A DNA stretch of 64,000 bases, taken from JAITVM01 sp031551135 (GTDB lineage: Bacteria; Bacillota; Clostridia; Lachnospirales; JAITVM01). The stretch is from positions 95,393-159,392 of the forward strand of contig JAVBOA010000022.1 of assembly GCA_031551135.1 (NCBI GenBank). Direction: 5' to 3'. Both the position numbers and the translations under genes were made by a program. The stretch's first letter is position 1, and each line of letters opens with the position of its first letter. Positions 1 through 7,753 of this stretch are shown here, one piece after another. The notes beneath the pieces were generated by a model. The model was not told where the DNA came from, searched no databases, and saw only the letters and a list, made by a program, of their open reading frames with translations.

Positions 1-1
1 T

Positions 2-385
2 CAGACGCTTGCAAGAAAACGAAGAGAATATATCCGATATGTAGTTAGTATTTTAGTGAAAACCAAGCCAAAATATATTACAATAGAAGATTTAAACGTA
101 TCCGGAATGATGAAAAACAAACATCTGTCAAAAGCTATTGCACAGCAAAATTTCTACTATTTCAAAGAATGGCTGATTTACAAATGCAGACAATTAGGAA
201 TAGAAGTAAGAATAGCAGATAGATTTTATCCAAGCAGTAAATTATGCAGTATTTGCGGCAAGATAAAATCAGACCTAAAATTGAGTGATAGAGTCTATCA
301 ATGTGAATGTGGGAATAGAATAGACAGGGATTTTCAAGCAAGCATAAATCTTGAAAGATGTAAAATATACAAAATAGCCCAATGA
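2..385 (+). CDS. tnpB: IS200/IS605-family TnpB (OrfB), C-terminal part, cut by window edge
   Basis: RNA-guided nuclease-type protein of IS200/IS605 transposons. The frame is open to the window start, so the GTG at 56 is not the real start and only about 127 C-terminal residues are seen. Visible family motifs are IEDLNVSGM (RuvC-II glutamate), a zinc finger with CSIC and CECG pairs, and DRDFQASINL (RuvC-III aspartate). The canonical asparagine-alanine after DRD is replaced by glutamine-alanine. No frameshift is seen in the visible part. The downstream sequence looks like the RNA-bearing right end of the element. Activity cannot be judged because the RuvC-I region is outside the window. Confidence 0.9.
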   Translation, partial: QTLARKRREYIRYVVSILVKTKPKYITIEDLNVSGMMKNKHLSKAIAQQNFYYFKEWLIYKCRQLGIEVRIADRFYPSSKLCSICGKIKSDLKLSDRVYQCECGNRIDRDFQASINLERCKIYKIAQ

Positions 386-515
386 AGCTATTGTATATCT
401 GTACCGTGGGCTAACACGGGAATTTACGCCTATTGAGTGTTGTATCAAACTGTAGTAGCTTATTAGCAAGGCAGGACACGTTGAAATAGGAATACTCTAA
501 GATATATATTTCTAT
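386..515 (+). ncRNA. Putative TnpB guide (omega/reRNA) scaffold and IS right end
   Basis: About 130 nt between tnpB and the flagellar operon hold no gene. The stretch contains ACCGTGGGCTAACACGGG, which can fold as CCGTG/CACGG, then AATTTACGCC and GTAGCTTATTAGC-type segments. These resemble the conserved 3' tails of IS605-family tnpB genes in Clostridia, where the omega RNA is made. The 3' boundary (IS end, start of guide) cannot be placed from sequence alone; 515 is a guess. Confidence 0.45.
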
Positions 516-539
516 ATGTTTTAGTTAGCAGGTAGTTTT

Positions 540-1313
540 TTGATTAGAGGACTTTATACCTCTGCCTTATCGATGATTACTCAAATGAATAAAATGGATG
601 TTATTTCAAACAACATGGCAAACGTTGACACAATCGGCTTTAAAAAGGATAGTGCCGTTACTTCGGCTTTTTCGGAAGAAATGATGAAACGCCTGAATGA
701 CCCGGAATATACTTTTCTGAGTGTGCCGCATGACGTAGGCGGCGTTACGCTCGGCGTTTTTGTGCAGAATATCGCAACGGATTTTCGTTCCGGTTCGTTT
801 AAACAAACTGATGGCGATTTGGATTTGGCGCTTTCTGGCGCGGGCTTTTTTATAATAAATTATACGGATAAAGACGGAAACGAAGTCGAGACTTATTCTC
901 GTGACGGCAGTTTTACTTTATCCGAAGATAAAAAACTGCTCACAAAGGACGGTTTTAGTGTTATGGGTCAAAACGGACCTGTTTCAAATCTAAACGGCAA
1001 GATTACAATAGATGAAAAAGGTAATATTTTATCCGACGGTGTATTTGTAGACAGATTGAAAATCATAGATTTTGAAAATAAAAACACGCTTAAAAAAATC
1101 GGAAATAATCTCTACGAAGCAAGAGAAGAATCTGTGCAGCGCGCGTCAAACGCGAAAGTGGTACAGGGTTTTTTAGAATCGTCTAACGTGAATTCAGTCA
1201 GTGAAATGGTTGAAATGATTTCTGTTTCCAGACTTTATGAAGCCAACCAAAAAATAATTACCATCCATGACCAGACTTTGGGGCGTGCAGTGAATGATAT
1301 TGCAAGAAAATAA
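540..1313 (+). CDS. flgF: Flagellar basal-body rod protein, FlgF/FlhO type
   Basis: 257-residue axial rod or hook-basal-body protein, exported by the flagellar type III apparatus. The N-terminus has the family signature ISNNMANVDTIGFKK (residues about 22-36), and the C-terminus has the matching helix ending SVSEMVEMISVSRLYEANQKII. The length fits FlgF/FlhO. The start is TTG at 540 with a weak AGGTAG site 6 nt upstream; no better start is near. It is followed 15 bp later by flgG behind a strong AAAGGAGGT. The IS605 right end lies directly upstream, so the native upstream flagellar context may have been displaced. The FlgF versus FlhO name is a matter of taxon; the family is clear. Confidence 0.9.
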   Translation: MIRGLYTSALSMITQMNKMDVISNNMANVDTIGFKKDSAVTSAFSEEMMKRLNDPEYTFLSVPHDVGGVTLGVFVQNIATDFRSGSFKQTDGDLDLALSGAGFFIINYTDKDGNEVETYSRDGSFTLSEDKKLLTKDGFSVMGQNGPVSNLNGKITIDEKGNILSDGVFVDRLKIIDFENKNTLKKIGNNLYEAREESVQRASNAKVVQGFLESSNVNSVSEMVEMISVSRLYEANQKIITIHDQTLGRAVNDIARK

Positions 1314-1328
1314 AGGAGGTAATTTTTT

Positions 1329-2147
1329 ATGATGAGATCTCTTTGGACGGCCGCTTCCGGAATGATTTCGCAGCAGCTTAATGTTGATACGATTTCTAAT
1401 AATTTAGCAAATGTAAACACTTATGGATATAAAAAAGAAAAATTGGAATTTAAAACTCTTTTGTACGAAACATTGAAAACCGCCGATAAAGACCCGAACA
1501 GTCAATTGGGTCAGCCTGTGAATTTGCAGATCGGGCACGGAGTCAGACCGATTGCAACTTCCAGATATTTCATGCAGGGAAGCTTCGAGCGCACTGACAA
1601 TACTTTGGATTTTACGATAGACGGCGACGGTTTTTTTGTTGTACAACGCGGTGAAAACGACATCACTTTTACAAAAGACGGTTCGCTGAAAGCTTCTGTC
1701 ACGGATGACGGCCTTATGCTTGTTACGAGTGAAGGTTACCCGATTTTATCAACGGACGAAGAACCGATTATAATTCCTTATGATGTGAATTTAGATGATT
1801 TATCTGTCGGAGAAGACGGATCTTTTTCTTATATAAATGCAGAGGGCGAAACGGAAACACTTGACCAAGTTATTGCGCTTGTACAGTTTTCAAACGTGCA
1901 GGGACTGGAAGCTATCGGCAGTAATTTATACAGGGTTTCGCCGGCTTCGGGCGACGTTATTTTTGAGGCCGACGGCGAATTGCCGAGACCAAGTAAAATT
2001 GTTCAAGGCGTTGTTGAAATGTCGAATGTTCAAGTTGCCGAGGAAATGGTAAAGCTTATTGTGGCGCAGCGCGCTTATGAGCTAAACTCAAAGGCGATTC
2101 AAACATCGGATGATATGCTGCAATTGGCTAATAATCTTAAGAGGTAA
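1329..2147 (+). CDS. flgG: Flagellar distal rod protein FlgG (FlhP type)
   Basis: 272-residue rod protein paralogous to the preceding gene. It carries ISNNLANVNTYGYKKEK near residues 22-38 and the C-terminal motif EEMVKLIVAQRAYELNSKAIQTSD typical of FlgG/FlgE. The central region is longer than in the upstream FlgF-type protein. The start is ATG at 1329 after AAAGGAGGT; a second ATG follows at 1332. It is second in a three-gene operon and ends 2 bp before the rod-binding protein gene. FlgG builds the distal rod outside the cell membrane. Confidence 0.93.
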   Translation: MMRSLWTAASGMISQQLNVDTISNNLANVNTYGYKKEKLEFKTLLYETLKTADKDPNSQLGQPVNLQIGHGVRPIATSRYFMQGSFERTDNTLDFTIDGDGFFVVQRGENDITFTKDGSLKASVTDDGLMLVTSEGYPILSTDEEPIIIPYDVNLDDLSVGEDGSFSYINAEGETETLDQVIALVQFSNVQGLEAIGSNLYRVSPASGDVIFEADGELPRPSKIVQGVVEMSNVQVAEEMVKLIVAQRAYELNSKAIQTSDDMLQLANNLKR

Positions 2148-2149
2148 TT

Positions 2150-2494
2150 ATGGAAATTAACGGGATTGGGAATGTAAATTATTCCGAATATACAAAAGAT
2201 ATTTTTAAAGAAGAGACGGATTTTAAAGAAAAATTGGAGAAAGCGAAAAATTTAAATGATAAAGAATTAAAAAAGGCTTGTAATGAAATGGAGGCTTATT
2301 TTATTAATTATCTGTTTAAAATAATGCGCAGCTCCATCAACCGTGAGGGCAGCTATATTAAACAAAGCTTTGCTCAAGAAACTTTCGAAGATATGCTTTA
2401 TGATGAAGTAAGTAAATCGTATTCGAAGGCAGGAGGAATCGGACTTTCCGATATGCTTTACCGCCAAATGAGCAAAGTAGATGTAAAACTTTAA
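2150..2494 (+). CDS. flgJ: Rod-binding protein, FlgJ N-terminal domain
   Basis: 114-residue protein matching the FlgJ N-terminal rod-binding family: ELKKACNEMEAYFINYLFKIMRSS followed by AQETFEDMLYDEVSKSYSKAGGIGLSDMLYRQM. The muramidase domain of proteobacterial FlgJ is absent, which is usual in Bacillota. It lies 2 bp after flgG and is followed by a terminator, so it closes the operon. Proposed role is chaperoning rod assembly at the cell envelope. Confidence 0.88.
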   Translation: MEINGIGNVNYSEYTKDIFKEETDFKEKLEKAKNLNDKELKKACNEMEAYFINYLFKIMRSSINREGSYIKQSFAQETFEDMLYDEVSKSYSKAGGIGLSDMLYRQMSKVDVKL

Positions 2495-2499
2495 ATTAA

Positions 2500-2534
2500 A
2501 GCGGTTTGATATAAAAATCAAACCGCTGTTTTAT
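2500..2534. terminator. Bidirectional intrinsic terminator
   Basis: An 11-bp perfect stem, AGCGGTTTGAT/ATCAAACCGCT, with a 6-nt loop is followed by GTTTT. It sits between convergent flgJ (+) and the EFR1 gene (-) and can serve both. Confidence 0.85.
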
Positions 2535-2536
2535 AA

Positions 2537-3364
2537 TCAGACTTTTTTTAATTCTATCGGCTTAAATTTCGGAGTCGGACCGTGATATCTTTCTTTATCG
2601 GACGGCTTTCCTTTATAAACAATAGACATTGTAGGGCAGAAATTGTAGCATCTTTGACATCCGCAGCAATTTTCATTTACAGTAAAATTTCCGTTTATCT
2701 GCTCAATATTTTCCATTGGACAGATATCTTTGCATAAACCGCAGGCAGAGCAGGTTTCTTGATTCACCGAAAATTTATCCGACCAGCGGCCTAATAAATA
2801 TTCGCGGTCTTCGTTCGGTCTTTGGGCTTTTCCGAGTGATTTTGAAAAAGTTGAAAAATCTTGTAAATAAACCTTGTCTTTATAAATATATTTGGCCATT
2901 CTTTTTATCGATCTATTTGTTTTTAATAATTTCGCCCGCAATTTCTCCTCGTCGTTCGTAACCGGCATAAAAGAAAAAGCTCCGCAGTTCAAATTATTCG
3001 GCATATTAAAATGTACAGACCATTTCGGCAAATATCCTTTTTCGTTTAAAATATCAGCAAAAACTTTCGAGCCATCTCCCGAATACATGAATTGAGTGCA
3101 AAAAACTCCGGCGGTTTTTAAAACGACGCTTTCGGTTTTATCAATAAAATTCAGCATCGGTTCCGGTATGTACGAGCCATATATCGGATACCCGAAAATA
3201 ACTATATCACTTTCATTTATCAAATCGTTTGCTTTGGCTGTGTCAATGGCTTCTATAGAATGAAAATGCGTGTCGATGTCGACTTGGTTTAAATAAAACG
3301 CAAGTTTTTTTGCTGCGTAATGAGTATTTCCGGTTCCGGAAAAATAAAAAATTTCGGCTTTCAT
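2537..3364 (-). CDS. EFR1-family flavodoxin-ferredoxin fusion
   Basis: 275-residue redox protein. The N-terminal half is flavodoxin-like with the FMN phosphate loop FSGTGNT (residues 8-14) and the GYPIYGS region near 58-64. The C-terminal part carries two [4Fe-4S] motifs, C205-x2-C208-x2-C211-x3-C215P and C233-x2-C236-x2-C239-x3-C243P. This order defines the EFR1 family seen in anaerobes; the partner and reaction are not known. The start is ATG with AGGAGG 5 nt upstream. It is monocistronic and convergent to the flagellar operon. Confidence 0.9.
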   Translation of the reverse strand: MKAEIFYFSGTGNTHYAAKKLAFYLNQVDIDTHFHSIEAIDTAKANDLINESDIVIFGYPIYGSYIPEPMLNFIDKTESVVLKTAGVFCTQFMYSGDGSKVFADILNEKGYLPKWSVHFNMPNNLNCGAFSFMPVTNDEEKLRAKLLKTNRSIKRMAKYIYKDKVYLQDFSTFSKSLGKAQRPNEDREYLLGRWSDKFSVNQETCSACGLCKDICPMENIEQINGNFTVNENCCGCQRCYNFCPTMSIVYKGKPSDKERYHGPTPKFKPIELKKV

Positions 3365-3433
3365 TTTGGCCTCCTGTATATATATTTAGTAAATATTACT
3401 ATTAATGGTGTTAAATTATATTAACATATTTTA

Positions 3434-3442
3434 TGATATAAT
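3434..3442 (+). promoter_or_regulatory. Extended -10 promoter element for aroK operon
   Basis: TGATATAAT is an exact extended -10 (TGnTATAAT) about 30 bp before the aroK start. No good -35 at standard spacing is visible, which is tolerable for an extended -10 promoter. It would drive aroK through the MOSC gene. Confidence 0.5.
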
Positions 3443-3472
3443 CATATAAAAAGTTAAAAGGGGCTGGAAAAT

Positions 3473-3967
3473 TTGAAAAATATTGTTTTAATCGGCTTGC
3501 CCGGGTGCGGAAAAACTACAATCGGAAAAATTCTTGCATCCGATTTTAATTTGGATTTTATCGATACGGATTTATTAATAGAAAAAAAAGAAGACATGAA
3601 AATAAAAAATATTTTTGAGATTCATGGCGAATCTTATTTTCGAAAACTCGAAGCCGGGATTTGTGAAAAAATTTCTGATTTTGAAAACACAGTAATTTCG
3701 ACCGGCGGCGGGATTGTATTAAATCCGGAGAATATAATTAATTTAAAAATAAACGGCATGATTTTTTTTATCGATAGAAAACCCGAAAATATTTTAGAAT
3801 CGCTTGAGGCCGAAGAACGTCCGCTTTTGAAAGATGATAAAAATAAAATTTTTACATTGGACAAAGAGCGGAATATTTTGTATAAAAAATACGCGGATTT
3901 TATTATTGAAAATAATTTTTCTTGTGAGAAAACTATTGAAGATATTAAAGAATCTTTGAGAATATGA
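3473..3967 (+). CDS. aroK: Shikimate kinase
   Basis: 164-residue P-loop kinase that phosphorylates shikimate at the 3-OH with ATP in aromatic amino acid synthesis. The Walker A loop GLPGCGKTT is at residues 8-16, the shikimate-binding DTD at 32-34, STGGG near 77-81, and a lid arginine sits in EERPLL. The start is TTG at 3473 after AAAAGGGGC. It is followed 9 bp later by aroE. The other shikimate genes are not in the window. Confidence 0.93.
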   Translation: MKNIVLIGLPGCGKTTIGKILASDFNLDFIDTDLLIEKKEDMKIKNIFEIHGESYFRKLEAGICEKISDFENTVISTGGGIVLNPENIINLKINGMIFFIDRKPENILESLEAEERPLLKDDKNKIFTLDKERNILYKKYADFIIENNFSCEKTIEDIKESLRI

Positions 3968-3976
3968 GGTGCGAAA

Positions 3977-4819
3977 ATGAACATTGATGTAAAACTTTTG
4001 GGGATTGTCGGATGCCCGATATCGCATACACTTTCGCCGAAGATTCATAATTTTATGATAGATAAACTTGGACTTAATTATTTATATTTGCCGTTTAAAA
4101 TCGAAAAAGACAGACTGGAGGATTTTTTTAAAGCCGCCGAACTTTTGAATATACGCGGATTTAACGTAACGATTCCGCACAAAGAAAGTGCGTATAATTT
4201 TGTAGATACGGTATTCGGTGACGCTCTGGAATCCAAAAGCGTGAATACTGTAAAATATGACGGAGAAAAATTTTTGGGATATTCAACCGATGGATTGGGG
4301 TTTTTGCTATCTTTAAAAGAGCGTGAAATTATTGTAAATAATAAAAATATCCTGATAATCGGTGCGGGCGGTGCGGCACGGGCTTTAGTGATTTCTTTGC
4401 AAAAAGAGAATCCGAAATCTATAAATATCATAAATAGAGATAAAGAGCGGGCGAAAAATATATTATCTGACATTAATAATTCAAATTATTTTGACTTTTA
4501 TGATGAAAATTTAGTAAAATTGACTGAGGAATGTGATATAATAATTAACACAACTCCGCTTGGCATGTTGAATTTCAATTCGGATTTTGAAAATTTTGAT
4601 TTTCTTAAATGCAAAAAGAAAATTGTTTGTGATTTGGTATACAATCCTCTGGAGACCTCTTTTCTGAGAAGTGCAAAAGAAAACGGGCATTTTACGGTAT
4701 CCGGACTTGATATGCTGATTTATCAGGCGATTTTGGCTTTGGAAATTTTTACGGACTCGGAATTTGATAAATACAAATTGAAAAACGATATTGCTAAATT
4801 TTTGATAAAGGAATGGTAA
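3977..4819 (+). CDS. aroE: Shikimate dehydrogenase (NADP+)
   Basis: 280-residue cytosolic enzyme reducing 3-dehydroshikimate to shikimate. Substrate-binding serines sit in SHTLSP (about residues 16-21), and the catalytic lysine is K69 in NVTIPHK. The Rossmann loop GAGGAARA is near 126-133, and a C-terminal QA pair lies in YQAILALEIF. The start is ATG with GAGGTG upstream. It is paired with aroK and ends 1 bp before the mogA-type gene, so it is probably cotranscribed with the molybdopterin genes. Confidence 0.94.
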   Translation: MNIDVKLLGIVGCPISHTLSPKIHNFMIDKLGLNYLYLPFKIEKDRLEDFFKAAELLNIRGFNVTIPHKESAYNFVDTVFGDALESKSVNTVKYDGEKFLGYSTDGLGFLLSLKEREIIVNNKNILIIGAGGAARALVISLQKENPKSINIINRDKERAKNILSDINNSNYFDFYDENLVKLTEECDIIINTTPLGMLNFNSDFENFDFLKCKKKIVCDLVYNPLETSFLRSAKENGHFTVSGLDMLIYQAILALEIFTDSEFDKYKLKNDIAKFLIKEW

Positions 4820-4820
4820 T

Positions 4821-5312
4821 ATGTATAAAACCGCGATTGTTACGCTCAGCGACAAAGGCTTTGCGGGACAGCGAGAAGACGAAAGTAAAAAAGTTATTGA
4901 GGAAATAATTCTAAAGAACAATTTTGTTCTAAGCGAATACATTTTAATACCCGACGAAAAGGATATTCTGCGTGAAACACTTTTGGATTTATGCGACAAT
5001 AAAAAAATTCCGCTGATTTTAACAACGGGCGGAACGGGTTTTTCTAAGCGTGATATTACGCCGGATATTACAAAAGAAGTGCTGGAAAAAGAGGCTTTGG
5101 GGATTGCGGAAGCCATGCGTATGAACTCCATGACGATAACAAAACGTGCGATGCTTTCGCGCCAAACGGCAGGAATCCGCGGAGATTCTTTAATAATAAA
5201 TCTTCCCGGCAGCCCGAAAGCATGCCGTGAAAATTTGGAATTCATCATTACGGAATTAGAGCATGGATTGAAAATTCTTTTGGGTGAGGATTCTGACTGC
5301 GCCAGAAAATAG
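4821..5312 (+). CDS. mogA: Molybdopterin adenylyltransferase-like protein (MogA/MoaB family)
   Basis: 163-residue MoCF-fold protein. It has the family motifs TTGGTGFSKRDITPDIT (residues about 73-89) and LPGSPKACREN. MogA-type enzymes adenylylate molybdopterin before molybdate insertion. It starts 1 bp after aroE and is followed by a second MoCF-domain gene and a MOSC gene, so this is a small Mo-cofactor block next to a molybdoenzyme-based purine cluster. MogA versus MoaB cannot be settled from motifs alone. Confidence 0.88.
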   Translation: MYKTAIVTLSDKGFAGQREDESKKVIEEIILKNNFVLSEYILIPDEKDILRETLLDLCDNKKIPLILTTGGTGFSKRDITPDITKEVLEKEALGIAEAMRMNSMTITKRAMLSRQTAGIRGDSLIINLPGSPKACRENLEFIITELEHGLKILLGEDSDCARK

Positions 5313-5350
5313 AAACAAAAAATTAAGCGAATTTAAAAAGGAATAATTAT

Positions 5351-6313
5351 ATGAAGAAGATTAAAACGGAAGACGCTATTGGGGTAGAGCTTTGCCACGA
5401 TATTACAAAAATCGTTAAGGGCGAATTTAAGGGCGTTGCTTTTAAAAAAGGACATATCATTACGGAAAATGATGTACAAGAGCTTTTGAAGCTCGGAAAA
5501 GAACATATATTTTTGTGGGAAGAAAACAGCGGTTTTTTGCACGAAGTAGATGCGGCGGTAGAGCTTAAAAATATTGTAATGGGCGAAGGCGTTGAATTTA
5601 GCGGAGTAAAGGAGGGTAAAATTGAGTTCAGCGCAAAATATGACGGTTTATTGAGCGTGGATATCGAAAAGCTGATTGCTTTTAATATGATTGATGACCT
5701 TATGCTTTCGTTGATATTCGATGGAAGTATAGTGAAAAAAGAACAGAAACTCGGCGCAACAAAAGTAATTCCGCTTCTTGTTTCTGAAGAAAAGATTGAA
5801 AAAGCGAAATCTCTATCAAATATTTTTTGTGTTAAGAAATTTATTCCGAAGAAAACCGCTATAATAACGACGGGCAGTGAAGTTTTTTCCGGAAGAATAA
5901 AAGACGGTTTTGAACCGGTATTAAGAGAAAAATTATCTGCATTTAATTGTGAAATAATTTCACATTCTATTTTGCCGGACGATTTGCAAAGGATATCCGG
6001 CGAAATAAAAAATGTTATTCAAAACGGCGCAGAGCTTGTGCTTTGTACAGGCGGAATGAGCGTAGATCCGGATGACCTCACGCCGACTGCAATAAAAAAT
6101 GCCGGTTCTGAAATAATTTCTTACGGTGCGCCGGTGATTCCGGGAGCAATGTTTTTAGTGGCTTATAATAACGGGATTCCTGTTTTGGGATTGCCGGGTT
6201 CTGTTATGTTTGCGAAGCGAACTGTTTTTGATTTAATTTTGCCAAAAATTGTTGCGGGCGAAATTATTACAAAAGCAAAAATAGCGTCTTTGTCACATGG
6301 CGGATTTTTATAA
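5351..6313 (+). CDS. MoeA-like molybdopterin-binding protein
   Basis: 320-residue protein whose C-terminal half is a MoCF domain: TTGSEVFSGRIKDGF, then LCTGGMSVDPDDLTPTAI, PVIPGAMF and LGLPGSVMFAKRTVFD. The N-terminal 160 residues do not show the usual MoeA layout, and the MoeA C-terminal domain is missing. This shorter form is common beside xanthine dehydrogenase genes in Clostridia. A role in Mo insertion or cofactor handling for the XDH-type enzyme is inferred from family and context. The start is ATG with AAGGA upstream. Confidence 0.82.
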   Translation: MKKIKTEDAIGVELCHDITKIVKGEFKGVAFKKGHIITENDVQELLKLGKEHIFLWEENSGFLHEVDAAVELKNIVMGEGVEFSGVKEGKIEFSAKYDGLLSVDIEKLIAFNMIDDLMLSLIFDGSIVKKEQKLGATKVIPLLVSEEKIEKAKSLSNIFCVKKFIPKKTAIITTGSEVFSGRIKDGFEPVLREKLSAFNCEIISHSILPDDLQRISGEIKNVIQNGAELVLCTGGMSVDPDDLTPTAIKNAGSEIISYGAPVIPGAMFLVAYNNGIPVLGLPGSVMFAKRTVFDLILPKIVAGEIITKAKIASLSHGGFL

Positions 6314-6334
6314 AATTAAATTGAGGTGTGTTTA

Positions 6335-6766
6335 ATGGGTAAAGTTATTGCGATTTGTATCAGCGAAAAAAAAGGTACAAAAAAAGATGAAGTTGATTCG
6401 ATTAATATAATAGAAGATTTCGGACTGGAAGGCGACGCACACGGCGGAAATTGGCACAGACAAATTAGCCTTTTGGGAAAAGAGGAAATCGACGATTTTA
6501 ACAGCCGCGGCGGAAACGTAAGCTATGGAGATTTTGGCGAAAATATCGTTACCGAAGGCATTGATTTTAAATCTATGAAAATCGGCGACAGATTGAAAGT
6601 CGGTCCTACGTTAGTCGAATTAACTCAATTCGGAAAAGAATGTCATACACGCTGTGAAATTTTTCACCGTGTCGGAGATTGTATAATGCCGAAATTTGGG
6701 GTTTTCGCAAAAGTTATAAAAGAGGGAACGATTAAAAGCGGTGATCTTATTGAGGCGATTTTATAA
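6335..6766 (+). CDS. MOSC-domain protein
   Basis: 143-residue stand-alone MOSC domain (Mo-cofactor sulfurase C-terminal type). Visible motifs are EGDAHGGNWHRQISLLG, FGENIVTEGID and a conserved cysteine in GKECHTRCEIF. Such proteins are proposed to carry sulfur or selenium to molybdenum cofactors, which suits XDH-type hydroxylases needing a terminal sulfido or selenido ligand. I chose ATG at 6335 because GAGGTG at 6323-6328 is well placed for it; an in-frame GTG at 6326 overlaps that site. It ends the operon before a strong terminator. Confidence 0.85.
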   Translation: MGKVIAICISEKKGTKKDEVDSINIIEDFGLEGDAHGGNWHRQISLLGKEEIDDFNSRGGNVSYGDFGENIVTEGIDFKSMKIGDRLKVGPTLVELTQFGKECHTRCEIFHRVGDCIMPKFGVFAKVIKEGTIKSGDLIEAIL

Positions 6767-6775
6767 AACAATCAA

Positions 6776-6804
6776 GCAGCAGAAAATAAATCTGCTGTTT
6801 TTTT
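6776..6804 (+). terminator. Intrinsic terminator after MOSC gene
   Basis: A 7-bp stem CAGCAGA/TCTGCTG with a 7-nt loop is followed by seven T. It separates the aro/Mo-cofactor operon from the purine cluster. Confidence 0.85.
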
Positions 6805-6821
6805 ATGCCTTAAATTCATCT

Positions 6822-6855
6822 ATTTTTTTCTACTTATCAAAATGAAAATAGTATC
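6822..6855 (+). repeat. Half copy of the ATACTATTTTC palindromic repeat
   Basis: TTTTTTTCTACTTATCAAAA followed by TGAAAATAGTATCAG matches one end of the 114-bp copy at 25159-25272 in reverse orientation. The other end is missing here. Confidence 0.7.
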
Positions 6856-6965
6856 AGTTTGATGTATATTTTCGCATTAAAACAACAGAATAAATACGAA
6901 TAGAATTTTCGGAAAAGCAAAATTATGAATACCTAAAAAATTTTTTTTAGAACTAAAAATTTTTG

Positions 6966-6994
6966 TTGACAATCGATACATTTTTTGTTATTAT
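6966..6994 (+). promoter_or_regulatory. Sigma-A promoter of the purine cluster regulator
   Basis: TTGACA (6966-6971), a 17-bp spacer and TATTAT (6989-6994), with a further TATAAT at 6992-6997. An inverted repeat TTTTAG/CTAAAA (6945-6958) just upstream of the -35 could be an operator; that part is speculative. It is the strongest promoter seen ahead of the purine genes. Confidence 0.75.
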
Positions 6995-7070
6995 AATGGC
7001 ATAGTAAAGCTCAATAAAATTAAACAAAAAAATGTGTATATTTTTGTGCATTTTTTTGGAGTTGGCGTTG

Positions 7071-7721
7071 GTGGTGGTATATATAAATAATGATTTTGAG
7101 TTTTTGTCTAGGCTTGCGAAGGCATTGTCTGTGCATTTTGGTAAAAACTGCGAAGTTGCTGTGCATGACCTGACAAAAGATTATGAACATACTATTGTTG
7201 CCATAGAAAACGGACATATTACCGGAAGAAAAATTGGCGACGGAGCCTCAGAAGTTGTGATAGAGGCTATGCGTTTGGGAATGGATGTAGAAGATAAATA
7301 TAACTATTTTACACGCACTACTGACGGCAGAGAACTAAAATCTTCTTCTATATTTGTACGTGACGAAAAAGGTAAACCAACTGCGATTTTATCAATAAAC
7401 TATGATATTACTGATTTTAAAATGTCCCAAGTAAACATTAACGAATTTATCGGCACAGTCGGAGACTCCGGCGCAGAAAAAGTTGCGGATACAATTCCGA
7501 ATAATGTTACAGAGCTTTTGGATGTTTTAATAGAAGAAGCTTATCAGCTTATCGGAAAACCGGTTAATATGATGACCCGTGAAGACAAAGTAAAAGCGAT
7601 TAGATATCTCGAGCAGCGCGGGGCGCTATTAATTAAAAAATCCGGTGATAAAATCTCAAAATTTTTTGATATTTCAAAATATACTTTGTACGGGTATCTT
7701 TCCTCAGAAGAGGAAGCTTAA
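7071..7721 (+). CDS. PAS/HTH transcriptional regulator, YheO/DauR type
   Basis: About 216 residues. The N-terminal half matches the YheO-like PAS domain (NCEVAVHDL, AIENGHITGRKIGD, SIFVRDEKGKPTAILSIN). The C-terminal end fits the DauR-type helix-turn-helix (REDKVKAIRYLEQRGALLIK through ISKYTLYGYL). GTG at 7071 is preferred since GGAG at 7058-7061 is 9 nt upstream; in-frame TTG 7068, GTG 7074 and ATG 7032 are alternatives. It lies directly before ygeY, in the same direction, so it is the likely cluster regulator. The ligand sensed by the PAS domain is unknown. Confidence 0.8.
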   Translation: MVVYINNDFEFLSRLAKALSVHFGKNCEVAVHDLTKDYEHTIVAIENGHITGRKIGDGASEVVIEAMRLGMDVEDKYNYFTRTTDGRELKSSSIFVRDEKGKPTAILSINYDITDFKMSQVNINEFIGTVGDSGAEKVADTIPNNVTELLDVLIEEAYQLIGKPVNMMTREDKVKAIRYLEQRGALLIKKSGDKISKFFDISKYTLYGYLSSEEEA

Positions 7722-7753
7722 AACATAAATCATATATGAAAGGGAATGGAATT

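Noticed and set aside
4511..5248. 245-codon minus-strand open frame across aroE and mogA
   Set aside because: Antisense to two clear genes, with no domain and no ribosome site.
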